From positions 2,173,436 through 2,237,435 of the forward strand of contig SIJG01000002.1 in NCBI GenBank assembly GCA_023374025.1: a stretch of 64,000 bases of DNA, in the 5' to 3' direction. Under the pieces are notes generated by a model, which worked only from the letters and a program-made list of their open reading frames with translations, ran no database searches and was not told the DNA's origin. The translations under genes were made by a program, and so were the position numbers. This DNA is from Heterodera schachtii (lineage: Eukaryota > Nematoda > Chromadorea > Rhabditida > Heteroderidae). Positions 13,243-24,325 of the stretch are shown here, one piece after another; position 1 is the stretch's first letter, and each line of letters begins with the position of its first letter.

Positions 13243-13697
13243 CTGCCGTCTCCAACTTCGGCTTGGCATTTGCTTATCACAGGCATTCAATCAATGTGAT
13301 TACAGTAAATAGTTGCTTTTTGCACACTTTCGTTCTTTCATCGTTCGCATTCATTTTCCTATTCGTTCATTCATTTGTCATCATTTTTACTGAACCTATT
13401 TCCGGCTCAACAAATTACTGATCCGTTTTTCTCATTAATTATGTGAGTTCATCCATTTTCCTGCTTCACTATAATTATCTCTACCGCTTTCCACGGCCAA
13501 ACTCCAAATGTTTTGCATCTCTTTGTGTGTAGTATTTCATGTGTATTTTTTTCTATTGTTAATGAAGATTTTTTAAATAATATTAGTAAAAACAGACGGG
13601 GAATTTCATTTACGGATTAATTGAATATCAACATGTCCTATTTCATTTTATATTATTTAATGATGCGGAATAATTGCTTTTTGAGAATGTTCCTCCG
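13243..13697. other. Intergenic gap
   Basis: AT-rich and pyrimidine-rich sequence between the RhoGAP stop and the SMCR8-like start, which are on the same strand. I see no coding sequence or repeat in it. Confidence 0.4.
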
Positions 13698-15769
13698 ATG
13701 GATGAATTTCTGACTTTCGGCCGGTCAATTGCTGACCCATGGAGGAGGGTGGGCTGCCTGGCGGAGCCCGTCCTTTTGGTCGTCGAATTCTGTCAAATTC
13801 AAGGGCCCAGGTGTGTTGGCAAGGGTATTTCGTTTTCATGTGAAAATGCTTTTCCTACATTTATGTTCCAACAGGCCGCTTTACTGGTTCCCTGATGAGG
13901 GGACTGTCCCTATGCATTTGCTTGAAGAAATTGCCGGTTGGTAAAACCAAATTTACCGCATTAAACTTTCCTCCAGTTTGGCTTATGAGTTCGGAGAATG
14001 TGCATGCGAATTTGTGCTGCATGTTCAACCAGCAACTCGCCGTCCATTTGCTTGTTCAGTACAGCACAATGTTGGACATCACCGCCAGGGCTTTTCAGGT
14101 CGACCCTATAAGGCCTTGGCCCTTCGCACGGATTGCATTTCATTTTATTTTAGCGTCCTTTCGCCATTGCTTTTCTGATGCCTTCTCAACCCACTGCAAA
14201 AAATGTCGAATCATTCCAACAAGCGGCGGCTGAATTGCTTATGCCAATCATCGCCTGCAACAAACGTTACGTCCATTCGATTTTGCGTCAAGCGATGCTA
14301 ATGCTTTCGGAACGGGACCAGCAGAATGTGCAGTCATACTATTCCACTTCAGGGAACGCACAGCAAATTGTGATCGTGTCGAACAAACTCAAGTCCGTAG
14401 TTCAAAAGGTATCAACCGACAATTCATTCGTGAAAATTTTTTTGGTTCGTTTAATATTTCATTTGCAGACAAATGCGTGGTTTGAGCGTGTTTCAGACCA
14501 ATTGTGTGAAAGTGACGGGTCGGCGGACGAATGCTTTTGCGAATGCGCTGGCCCTGAAGAGTTTCGCCGGTTCGTTGTTCTGCTTGCGCAGAAACATTCG
14601 TCCTGTGCACTTCTGAATCTCATGGAATTGGCGCCTTGCGTGGGTTGGCACTGGGAAAAGCTTCGTTTCATGGATGAGTAATCTCATATTCCTTTATTCA
14701 CTCTCAGAAAGGCGTCAAATTAAAGCATTCAATCCAAGAGGCGTACCTTCGTTTGACAGACACAGAAGTAGCCAAAGGGCTGCTGTTCTGTGGACAGACG
14801 GCTGTGGTGCGGTGAGTTCACAGAAACAACACCCATTTTAACTGTTTAATGTCTGTTGTTTTTAAGGAGCACTTTTGGGGCAAATTCTGAACTTCCAAGG
14901 CATGAAAATGAGGAGCTCAACAGAACAGAGGAAGAATATATTCCTATTGTCGTGGCCAGAGAAAGCACTCTAAAAACACTTTCATATCGTCTATTGCGGG
15001 TACAATTTATTTTTCCAGAGTGATTCTGAGGAAATTGAACCCTAAAATCTTAAAAATACGCAGAAAAAAAACCCTTATTAATATTAAGTGTGTCTATCCG
15101 TTGCTGACTGGTGAACGAATAGTAATTTTGGCGTCAAAACAGCGCGTTTCTACCGGGGTTGACCTTCTTAACAAGCTGAACTCAATGCGAATTTGTCGAA
15201 GGCCAGAGAGCGTGAAATGGAATTTCGATTCTGACATCGAGTAACTCCTCAACTACTTTTCTCCCTTTTATTTTACTTTTTTTAGCACTGAAGCAAATGC
15301 CATGTCCGACAACAACACACATTGTCAGTTGTTTGGTATTTCTTGTGAGGCGAACGCGACTTTGCAGTGGATTAACGGCGAGAAGTGCGAACATTGTACT
15401 GTCGTTGACTTGGGCAACCAAAAAATGCGGGCCCATGAATACTCGGGCCGTTTGCTTGCCCAATTGCATGGCAAGCGCAACTTTCCATCAGACTCTGCTG
15501 TTGCGGCCTTTGTTGTATCCGTTGTCACTGATTTAAATCAGCTGTTGGTGCTGGCGCGTTACGTCACCCCGGAGGCTGTCTTCAAACACCTAAGTTTGTC
15601 CATCTCCGATCAGCTGATTCTCCTAAATGGTCTGGCCGAATTCAACGTCACCAAATATTCCGTAAGAATTTCTTAAAAGAAACTATCTGTCAATTATATA
15701 ATTTAGCAAATGAATAAGAAGAAATTCGATAGACAAAAGTGCATACCATATAAAAAGATGAAATTTTGA
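13698..15769 (+). CDS. SMCR8-like protein (folliculin/SMCR8 DENN family)
   Basis: The start is ATG 13698 (MDEFLTFGRSIADPW). Exon 1 ends at 13810 and joins 13875 to give LLVVEFCQIQGPRPLYWFP, which matches the SMCR8/folliculin N-terminal signature (EFSE..GP.PL..IP). A later junction gives LVQYSTMLDITARAFQRPF then AIAFLMPSQ, matching the second signature (YDLEARGFVRPLCLAYVS). Middle exons include NKRYVHSILRQAML and SYRLLR; the C-terminal part has VYPLLTGERIVILASKQRV and LFGISCEANATLQWINGEKC, consistent with a C-terminal DENN portion. A strong donor at TATTCC|GTAAGA leads to a last short basic exon ending at TGA 15767-15769. In animals SMCR8 acts with C9orf72 and WDR41 in autophagy and lysosome control as a GTPase regulator. 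The family call is good; exact edges of the middle exons are less certain. Confidence 0.7.
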
Positions 15770-15843
15770 TCAAATTGTTTATTGTATAAATTTATATTAT
15801 CTAATAAATAAATAATTTTTAAACGAAAAACAACAAAATTTTA

Positions 15844-16318
15844 GGTACTCATTTGGTTTGGGTCCTATATTTTGGTCAAAATTTTTCAAAACATTTTTTT
15901 TGCTTTAAAATGTTTTGAAAACAATATCGGGGGTTTTCGGGATCGCTGATTACGAATATTGTATCCATTTCGATCAATTCGGGATTTCGGACCCCCGAAC
16001 TCGAACAAAAAGTCGAAAATTCAAATTTTCCAAAATTTACTTTTATTTTAGAACCTGAATAAAATGATCATTTTTTGATGTTTTCAATGATTTGTGATTA
16101 TTTTTAGCTTGTTTTAATAATTTTAGAGCAAAAGAGAGAATTTTGAAAACTTTAAATTTTCGACTTTTTGTTCGAATTTGGGTTCGGGGTTTGGAATAGG
16201 CCAGAATAATTGTCATATTCGTAATCAGCGACCCCGAAAACCCCCGAATGTTTGTTTTCAGAAAAAAATGTTTTGAAAAAATTTGACCAAAATATAGGAC
16301 CCAAACCAAATGAGTACC
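15844..16318. mobile_element. MITE with ~180-bp terminal inverted repeats, TIR GGTACTCATTTGG
   Basis: The 475-bp element is nearly a perfect long hairpin. The left arm starts GGTACTCATTTGGTTTGGGT and the right arm ends with its reverse complement CCAAATGAGTACC; similarity extends inward to about 16030 and 16130. Direct 8-bp repeats AAATTTTA flank it (15836-15843 and 16319-16326), which are target-site duplications. It encodes nothing. Its right edge lies 11 bp from the METTL5 stop codon. The superfamily is unclear: the TIR does not fit hAT. Confidence 0.9.
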
Positions 16319-16329
16319 AAATTTTAGAC

Positions 16330-17135
16330 TTATCTTTTTTCAAAAGAACATAGGATAACATTTATGTCGACATTTGTTTTTTTATGAAATTTATACGTCG
16401 GCTCCAAATTCCATTTGAGCTCAGCAACACATTCCATTCCGTTCACAGTGTCCCAGTTTTTGGCCATTTTAGTGAGGAAATTTCGAGTTGAGCTTTTATG
16501 CAAGGAGAATAACTTTCCTCCTGGCCTAAGCATACGTAACCCGGCGAGGACAAAAGCGACATCGGTGCCTGAAAAAGCCATAAATTCACCAAGGTGAAAT
16601 AATCTTACAAAATTCACACCCTGATTGTTTTTTGTACCGAATGGTGGGTTTGTCAGGACAACATCAAATTTTCCAATGAATGGTACAAATTTTGTAACAT
16701 CCGCCAAAACGAGATTTGTAGTTGTCGATCCTTCGAATTCAAATTTATCGATATTATTTTTTGCAGCTGACAAAGCATTTTGACAACAATCGACACCAAC
16801 GGCAAATCTTTAAATGAAGTTCCCTGGTTAAAAAAATTTCCACAAAAAGCTCATACTTTGCTCCGAGTAAAGTGCTTCCGAGAAGAAGCATTCCCGTGCC
16901 ACAGCCCAAGTCAGCAACGGCACATTCATCCAAGCTGATTAAGTCATTAACGTGTTGAAGCAGCGCAACTAAAGACAAAATATTCGTAATAAGCCGAAAA
17001 ATGTTGTACCAAAAAAGTAAAATACAAACCTGAAATATCTAATGGAGTGATGTATTGCTCCAATTCAATTCGTGGGTTATTAAAGTCATCAATTTCTTGC
17101 AAAAGTGATTTAAACCGCTTTGGTCGTACCTTCAT
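16330..17135 (-). CDS. metl-5: METTL5, 18S rRNA N6-adenosine methyltransferase
   Basis: The start is ATG 17135: MKVRPKRFKSLLQEIDDF then LEQYITPLDIS, matching the METTL5 N-terminus (KVR.KELES.LQQVD.F, LEQYPT). Motif I is VADLGCGTGMLLLGSTLLGA. The catalytic adenine-methyltransferase motif NPPFGTKNNQGTD is present. SLHKSSTRNFLTKMA and the C-terminal YKFHKKTNVDINVI also match METTL5 (SLHKSSTREH, YKFHKKKSVDIEV). The enzyme, with TRMT112, methylates one adenosine in 18S rRNA. Length is about the normal 200-210 residues once introns are removed. One 51-nt intron splits the codon after NNQ; it is in frame and has no stop, so retention would insert 17 residues beside the active site. The stop is TAA 16330-16332. 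Confidence 0.92.
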
Positions 17136-17198
17136 GGATATCCCTTTTGGAACAAAAGTTTTTGCCAAATTTTTGTATAGTTTGAAATTGATTTGAAT

Positions 17199-17341
17199 TA
17201 GAGTGCAGCGGGACCGGGAATTTTGGGCAAAACTGGGACCTTTTCGGGTCGAAAAACCGGGAATTTCCCGGTAAGCCTGGTCCAAACCGGGACTTCGGTA
17301 CTCAGTTGTCCGTGTTTAGGTCCCGGTACCGCTGCACTCTA
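17199..17341. mobile_element. hAT-like MITE, 143 bp, TIR TAGAGTGCAGCGG
   Basis: The ends are TAGAGTGCAGCGGGACC and GGTACCGCTGCACTCTA, inverted copies of each other. Perfect 8-bp direct repeats ATTTGAAT flank it (17191-17198, 17342-17349). The TIR fits the hAT YARNG start and the duplication fits the nTnnnnAn hAT target consensus. Internal sequence is rich in CCGGG/CCCGG. It lies 63 bp upstream of the METTL5 start, in the space shared with the divergent EGG-like gene. It is related to the element at 54266-54456. Confidence 0.88.
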
Positions 17342-17559
17342 ATTTGAATTTAAGGAACTTTTTGGCATTTTGTTTTTCAATTTAATTTTAATTTGATTTG
17401 AATACTAATCAAAACGCTAAACAACAAAGAGATCAATTTTGACTTTGCTTATCATATTCTTTCCATTATATTTTCGTTAGTCACCACTTGATTTTTAATA
17501 TCCGACTTTTAGTGGGTAGCAGTACAATTTCTATCATTCATTTTCCAGAAAAAAAACCT

Positions 17560-20152
17560 ATGGACCCAATCGAGTTCAAACTTTCTGATCACAATACGTA
17601 AGTGTACCTTGCAACAGCCTTCAAATATTTCCTCACCGCCATTGTTTCTCTCGTTAGAAACACCATCAATGTCACTCCGACCATCATGGAACGCATGCGC
17701 TACCGCGCGGATGAGTTCCGTCTTTGGCTGTCCACAACGTGTTGCGCTTCTCTCTCTTCTGTGCCGTCATTCGCGTTGGTGTTCGTCGCTGCCCTTCTTG
17801 TCATGCTGATCATTTCCGCAATTCCGGCTACACTCGTCTATACTCGCATTAGAGCACAGCCGAGCACAGCGGACAGCAGTCTTCAAGAAGGAAAAGCACG
17901 CTTTAAAATCGCTTTTTATCTAATGATTTGTTGGATCTCTTTTTAATACAATGAATCCTTAATTGTTTTAAAAAACCTTTCACAAATAACATTTACATTT
18001 TATGGAAATATTTACATTTATTTTTTAAGAACATTCTCTCCGTCCACCGAACTCATCACGCTTGGCCTGATGCCTCAAAAGTTCCAATTCATAAGTTCAC
18101 CGACTGGGAGGATGCTGAAGACCTCATCGTCCAGGCTGAACTGTTTGTTCCTCCAAACGTCAGCATTTGTAGCGAATTCGGCTTTGCCTGTTTGGACCAA
18201 CCGGTAATAAACGGCCAAGCTTAATTTAAACAATAGAGGTATTAAAAATTTAATTAAAGCACATCGTCATACCAAAGAATTATCGTTGTGACGGTTACAC
18301 CGATTGTTCGGACTCGAGTGATGAAATGGGCTGTGAAAGTACAACACACATTTCTCGAGCAAACTTCTACAATTTTTTATAGGCTGTCAAACTTCGCTGT
18401 CATGCCCATCAAAGTCTCGCCCTGAACATCGTTTCTGTCTCACTCCGGAGCATCTTTGCGATGGCGTCACGCATTGTGCAAACGGAGAAGACGAAGATTC
18501 TAAGACCTATTGCCGTAAGTCATTTCATCTACAATTTTGCAAATAATGTTGGATTGAAATGTATTTAAAGGTGCGAAATGTGACGACAACAAAGAATTCT
18601 CGTGTCGCGTGTCGGAAATTTGCCTTCCGAAGGAAGTGGTCTGTGATGGAATAAAACATTGCCCTTTTGGAGACGACGAACTGAACTGCACGGAATGTCG
18701 AGGTGGAATAACACAGCTGTTTATTTATGAATTATAGGAAAAAATTGAAAAATAGGCGAAGCAAAGCGATGCGGTGACCATTGTCTGCCAAAACGGAAGT
18801 TATGCGACGGAGAAGTGGACTGTCATGTGGACGGAGGGAGTGACGAAAAGGTTTTTTACATTACTAATTTAAACATTAATTCGGTTACATTATGTTTTTG
18901 GAAAAAAAAGAAAATACATTTAATTGTCTTTTTAAGGACTGCGATTGCCCTTCTTGTTCCGGAATGAACAGCGCGTTGTGTGACGGTGAGCAGAAGTTTT
19001 GCGTGGACAGGCGACGATTGTGTGATGGACGAGCGGACTGTCCGGAAGGGGAGGACGAAAACGAATGCCATGGCATTTGTCCATCATCGGCGGCAAAAGG
19101 AACGAATACGGACGGAATGGTCAAATGCTTCGACGGAGTCACTCGCCCGTGGGCTATAGCCTGCGGAGGGCTTTTTCCCGAATGCAACAAATTCTGTGAT
19201 CGGTGCAACCCGCAAAGCGCATTTCAATGTGTGGGGAGTACAAAGACTTCCAATGACAGCAATGGCAATGAATGCATTCATCGTTCGTTGGTAATTTGAA
19301 TTACTCATAAACAATTGATGTTGTAATTCATTTTGAAAACCTATGAATGAATGACATCCATCTCAATGTATTAGATGCCGTGTAAAAACCTTGTTAAGGT
19401 TTGTGATGACAAAATCGATTGCCTCGATGGTTCTGACGAGTCGAATTGTGACTGCGACAATGCGTTTCAGTGCCAAGACCACGGGAAAGGACTGCCGACT
19501 GGACGTTGTTATTCAGAGTCTCAGAAATGTGACGGTGAGTCTGCCAATTAGCTGATTAATATTGGTACTAAAAATTTTCTTCTTTTTCAGGATACACGGA
19601 TTGCATTGGTGGGGAAGACGAGCGCGACTGCGAGACGTGCAAAAATGAAGCATTTCTTTGTCAAAGTGAGCGTCGTTGCGTTTCGAGCATGGGACGATGT
19701 GACGGACACAAAGATTGTGAGGACGCATCAGATGAGAAGGAATGCACGTGCGAAGGTGCGGAACGGAGGCGGGGAGGGGAGGGGGATCAATCAATGACTT
19801 ATCCCTTGGGTCTCCTGCATACGATAGTCGTAAGCATTTTGTAACTATATATGGGTTATTAAACTTTAATAAAGTGAACCTTTCCTCCATTTCCCTTTAA
19901 TTATTTTCACCTGAATCTTTTGAAAAAGTTTTTGTTGAAAAAAACTGACAAAAATAATAATTTAAAAAATATAATATTTTTTTCATAGAATGCACGCGTT
20001 TTTCTTCGCATCCAATGTACATGTGTAAGGAAGCGCGACGTTGTTACCCGCTGGACAAAGTTTGCAGGCCCAACAGTTTATGCCCTAAGGTCTCCAAAAT
20101 GGACGAATTATATTGCGCCGTGCGGACCCAGCGTGGCATCGAACTTCTCTGA
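17560..20152 (+). CDS. Type II membrane protein with eight LDLa repeats, EGG-1/EGG-2-like
   Basis: The start is ATG 17560; exon 1 (MDPIEFKLSDHNT) joins exon 2 near 17659. A cytoplasmic segment of ~45 residues is followed by one membrane segment, SFALVFVAALLVMLIISAIP, with no signal peptide, so the orientation is type II. The ectodomain has about eight LDL-receptor class A modules, recognisable by their Ca2+-binding ends: RCDGYTDCSDSSDEMGC, LCDGVTHCANGEDED, VCDGIKHCPFGDDELNC, LCDGEVDCHVDGGSDE, LCDGRADCPEGEDENEC, VCDDKIDCLDGSDESNC, KCDGYTDCIGGEDERDC and RCDGHKDCEDASDEKEC. A Cys-rich tail follows and the stop is TGA 20150-20152. This architecture is that of nematode EGG-1/EGG-2, oocyte surface proteins needed for sperm entry and egg activation. 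Orthology is inferred from layout and LDLa number. Modules are mostly one per exon, with short introns. Confidence 0.8.
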
Positions 20153-20455
20153 GAAAACGAACGAAAAACGACGAATTCGATTTGTTGAACATCTTTTTTG
20201 ACTTAAACCCACTGACATCCCAAATTACCTCCAAATTACTTCCAATTTTAAAGCTTTTCATATTTTTAAAGAATAATATTGTGTTAAATAAATATTAAAG
20301 ATTCTTTGTGTTTCTCTAAGCCAATTTTATACGCTTAATTAATTTGATATTATTTTTATGGTGTTGTGCTTTTTAAGAAATATAATGCAAATTCAAGAGA
20401 TAAACAATTAGGTATTTGCTTTGGGAAATTCACATATTTGATTTGTTGGTTACCA

Positions 20456-21187
20456 ATGACTGCTCCTTGCACTGATGTTGGCAATCTTTTACTGATTGAT
20501 GTTGAGACGGACGCCGAAGATTTGGCCAGTAGCAACTCAGAACGGATTAACGAACTTACACGCAAAAATGCCCAACTTTTGTTCAATGAAATATGGAAAT
20601 TACCCAGAAAAATTGTGCAAGATGCGACTTGTTCTCAGGTGTACAAAATAATTTGTCCGTTTAATTTTAAAATTCAGCTTCCCGAATACACTTATGGCCT
20701 TCCTCGTGAAAAACCGGTAAATCTAAAATTTAGAATGGGATAATTCCAAATCTTCCCAAATTGTAAGATTCCAAAACCGAAAGAACCAACGAAATGGGAG
20801 AAGTTCGCAAGGGCTAAAGGGATAACAAAGAAGAAAGACAGGAAAGTCTGGGACAAAACGACTCAGGTTAATCTGAGAAATCGGCGAATTGTTCAATCGT
20901 TAATATGTTAAGGAATGGAAGCCGAAATACGGATACAGACGAGCCGAGAACCAATCGAAGGAATGGCTCATTGAAATTCCCGACCAAAAAGGCGCGTCTT
21001 TTTTATTTCTTCCGTTTTTACTCATTCACTGCCCCCTTCAGACCCATACAAAGATTATTTTGCTGAGAAGGCGGAGGAAAAGCGGGAAAAGAATAACAAG
21101 CAGGAGTTGCAACGGCTGAAGAACATTTCCTTCGCCTCTAACAAATCCAAAGTCCCAACTGGGAACAGAAAGGTGTTCAAAGATTGA
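20456..21187 (+). CDS. rrs-1: RRS1, ribosome biogenesis regulatory protein
   Basis: Exons give DVGNLLLIDVETDAEDLA, NELTRKNAQLLFNEIWKLP, LPEYTYGLPREKP, KWEKFARAKGITKKKDRKV, WKPKYGYRRAENQSKEWLIE and QELQRLKNISFASN. Each aligns with RRS1 blocks of other eukaryotes (LGNLLASD, ARDNTQLLINQLWQLP, RLPREKP, RWQQFARLKGI, WGYQRARDDTKEWLIE, NELNRLRNLA). RRS1 acts in the nucleolus with RPF2 to load 5S RNP into pre-60S particles. The start at ATG 20456 (MTAPCTDVGNLLLID) is chosen because it precedes the first conserved block; an upstream exon cannot be excluded. The stop is TGA 21185-21187. The C-terminal region of longer homologs is absent. The next gene starts 120 bp downstream on the same strand. Confidence 0.85.
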
Positions 21188-21306
21188 TCAATTCAAATCT
21201 GTCAATTGTTTTATGTTTTTGTTGTTTTCATAAACAATTTTAATAGATTTGTTTTCGATTAACTTTGTTTGCTCAAACATCCTTTATGGTTTATTGTTAG
21301 ATTCCC

Positions 21307-24162
21307 ATGAACCTTTTACAATTGTTGTTGAACTTGGTGCCGATGAATTCGCCGTCACATGTCCATGGTATGACGCCCGATGACTCCTCAACAGCGCTTA
21401 TAGTGTCGAGAAGGAGGCTGGCATTTAAGTAAAAGATAAAAAAATGATTGAACACGGGATTTAGCTAAAAATTCAAATATTTTGTGCTAACTCAAATTCA
21501 GATAAATTTGTACTTAAATTTATTTCTCTCCTTTTAGGCCTCCAAATTTGTCCAGCAATAAAAAAGTAATAACTCCTGTTTCTTCAACTTGCGTTTCGGC
21601 TGAAAAAAATGAGCATAATGTCCCTCTCTCCAATTCTGCGGGCCTTTCTTTGAGCATAAAAACTACGGCTTCTGATTTTACTGCTTCGTCCTCAAAGTGT
21701 ACAACAAATGCTAATTCCGTTGAAACGGTTGACAAAACTCGGCGAATGTATTGGACCTTTGACGAACAAGCAGTGTTCTACGAGGCTTTGAAATTGGCAA
21801 GATTTTCGGAACAACGGATGAGCTTAACACTAATTGTAAACCAAAAACTTCAGCATGGGAAAGATTTTGACGCAATTTCAAAGTTCATGCTCAAAAAGAA
21901 GTTCAACAAGGACAAAGACCAAGTGCGCAACTACTATTTGAACACCTTCAAAGTGTGGAAGTGCAAAGCGCAAATTGAGGACGCCGATTGGGAGAACATT
22001 CCACGCGATGCCCGGGAATTGTTTGTGCTTCTCAACGGTTTCGAGTGGCGTAAACGGCTCAAAGGGCTGTCATTTGACGAGAAAAAGTTTAAGCAACTCG
22101 TAATGGAAGGGGTGAGCTTTCTGTTTGACTTTCACTTCACCAATTTTTCATTTCAGTACGCATCTTTTCGACCGAAGAGGAGAAAGTTTATTGTCAATTT
22201 GAAGACGCCTTACTGTCCAGCTTTGCTCAAATATTTTCCATGTGAGTTTTCGTAATTCAATGGCATTTGCCTATGCCATTACGGGTTTTTTACTTTTTGT
22301 TCAGATGACCGAAGGAACTGTGAAATCCCACAACATTTGGTTGTCAAACTGAAACCATTGAGAAACATGGACAGGGAATTTGTTGTTGCCAGTGAGCAAA
22401 ATCCCTTTTTGATGGTCCAAATTAATGTAAATGACAAAATTACATCTTTGTTCGACCTTCTCAACTGTAAATGGTTACAAAATGGCACTCAAAAAGTAAT
22501 TTTACTGCATTTTCTTTACTTTTTCTTAAATGACGAATTACAGAAAAACGCTGCTCATGTGTATAATAATAATAATAATGATAGTCGAAGTGTGGGCGAA
22601 ATACGATTATTTGTTGGCGAAAGTAATCAAATTATTCACGATGTTTTGGTTGGGAATGAGGGCAATTCCCCTCTCTTGTCGCTTAGCAAATTGAAGAAAG
22701 ACTTTTGTCCGATTGAAAGCACCGAAATGGGAAAACAATCCATCGGGTCAGGTAACAACACAAATCCAAAAGTTTTTCTGTAAATAATTCCTGACAATTT
22801 AAACTCAGTGTCAGTGATGAGACAGCAAAATGAGATCAAAGTGAGTGCTTTGTGCGTCAAAGAAGTGTTCGAAATTACCAAGGACAAAATCAGGGCGGGT
22901 CTGACGGAGGACGAAGTTGGAAATGCGTCGATCCTCCAACTTTATTATATGGTAAATTTGTAAATCATACACATTTGCATATATTTTTCAAATCCCTTCA
23001 GCTGGGAATGAAGAAGGAATTGAGCTTCAGTTACCAAATTTCTGGCCATGAACCGCGCTACCATTCTTGGACCGTGTTCAAGTCGTTGGTCGCGAGGGAT
23101 TACGACGAATTAATGGCCAAAGGCACCGCCACGGCGGACTTTCACGACCAGCCGAGCAGCAGCAGTAGCGTTTTGGAAATGACCAAGACAGCAGCAACAA
23201 CTTCAACAGCAACACCCAATGCTGTGATGACGAACAACAACAACAGCTGCGCCTCTTCTCCGTTGTCCGTTGAGACAATTCGTCCACAACAAAACCGACG
23301 CCATCCGCCAGACATAAGAAACGAAGCAGAGAATGGCATTGTGGAGCAGGAAAATGCGCAATTCATAGAACAGCTGAAGACCCACTGCAACATATTGCAG
23401 CCGAAAAGGCCAAAAAGACAGATAAAATTGGTCCAGGACAATCAGCGAGTAAGCAAAGGCAACAAAAACTGACAATGAGCAAGAAGTTGGAAGAACAGAG
23501 TTTTCAGAAGCTCATCAGAGTTACCGCTCCTCCTCCGCAGAGGCAACAACAACTGATCAATGGCGCAGTATTGTCTCAGAATCAGCATTTGCACGTGCCG
23601 AACACGGCGATTGGTGGGAGGACGGCGACGGTGGACATGGCCATGCCTCAACGGCAGCAGTTGTCCGACAGTGAAGTGTTGCCGGTGCATCGTCATTGTC
23701 TTTATCGAATTGACCACCCACAAATGGTTTCTTCTGGCACTGCGACAGACTTTTCGGTCCTTCAGCCGGCGGCGGAAGTGAGGCGATTCATTTCCTTAGC
23801 TAACAGAAAAACATCACTTTCAGCTTCGCCATGCCGTCAATTTGAACAATGACAACATGCAGCAATTTGTGCCAACGGCAGAATCGTTTTCGACTCCTTC
23901 CTCGTCGTCGGCGCCAAACACTGCCATTGAGCTGACATTGATGAACGGCGAATTGTCGATGGACTCATCCGCTACCATTTCTCAATTTCATCCAATTGTC
24001 TTGGACAATTCGCCCACCAAGACACTCCCCGAAGATGTACGGAATGCTTATGAGCAGATGCTCAAAGAGAATTCCGTCGATTACTGTCGACAATTTGAAC
24101 AATTGGCCAATCTGCACAATGACGGCTCTCCGATTAAGACATTTGAAGAAATCAGGCGGTAG
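21307..24162 (+). CDS. CRAMP1/cramped-like chromatin regulator with SANT-like domain
   Basis: The first exon (ATG 21307 or 21370) ends at 21428 and joins 21538 to read LAFKPPNLSSNKKVITPV. The conserved core runs YWTFDEQAVFYEALKLARFS, HGKDFDAISKFMLKKKF, DKDQVRNYYLNTFKVWK, DARELFVLLNGFEWRKRL. This matches the cramped SANT-like block (W...D...FFEAL..HGKDFEAI, NKEQVRHFYYRTW.K, ELYGLI.YGELRKK). Downstream exons include VVKLKPLRNMDREFVVA and a long segment rich in S, T, Q and N. Cramped proteins bind chromatin and control linker-histone gene expression in flies and mammals. The last exon starts at CTTTCAG|CTTCGC (about 23824) and ends at TAG 24160-24162. The in-frame ATG at 21307 is preceded by an upstream in-frame TAG, and a TTTATTGTTAG sequence just before it would suit a trans-splice acceptor. 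Confidence 0.78.
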
Positions 24163-24325
24163 AAATAACGAACTCACTCTTACCAATTGTCGCATTATTT
24201 CCTTTTCTATAAATTCGTCAATATTTCTTGTAATTTCTTTGCTGTTTTCGATTTTTCAGTTTATTTTTTGTTTAATATTTGCACTATTATTTCTCTTTCT
24301 TTCCTTCTTTTTTGGCATTTTCCCA

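Noticed and set aside
21301..21433. This exon as the C-terminus of RRS1
   Set aside because: It can be spliced to RRS1 in phase, but it continues in frame into the CRAMP1 exon at 21538 through a proper donor and acceptor, so it is better read as the CRAMP1 first exon.
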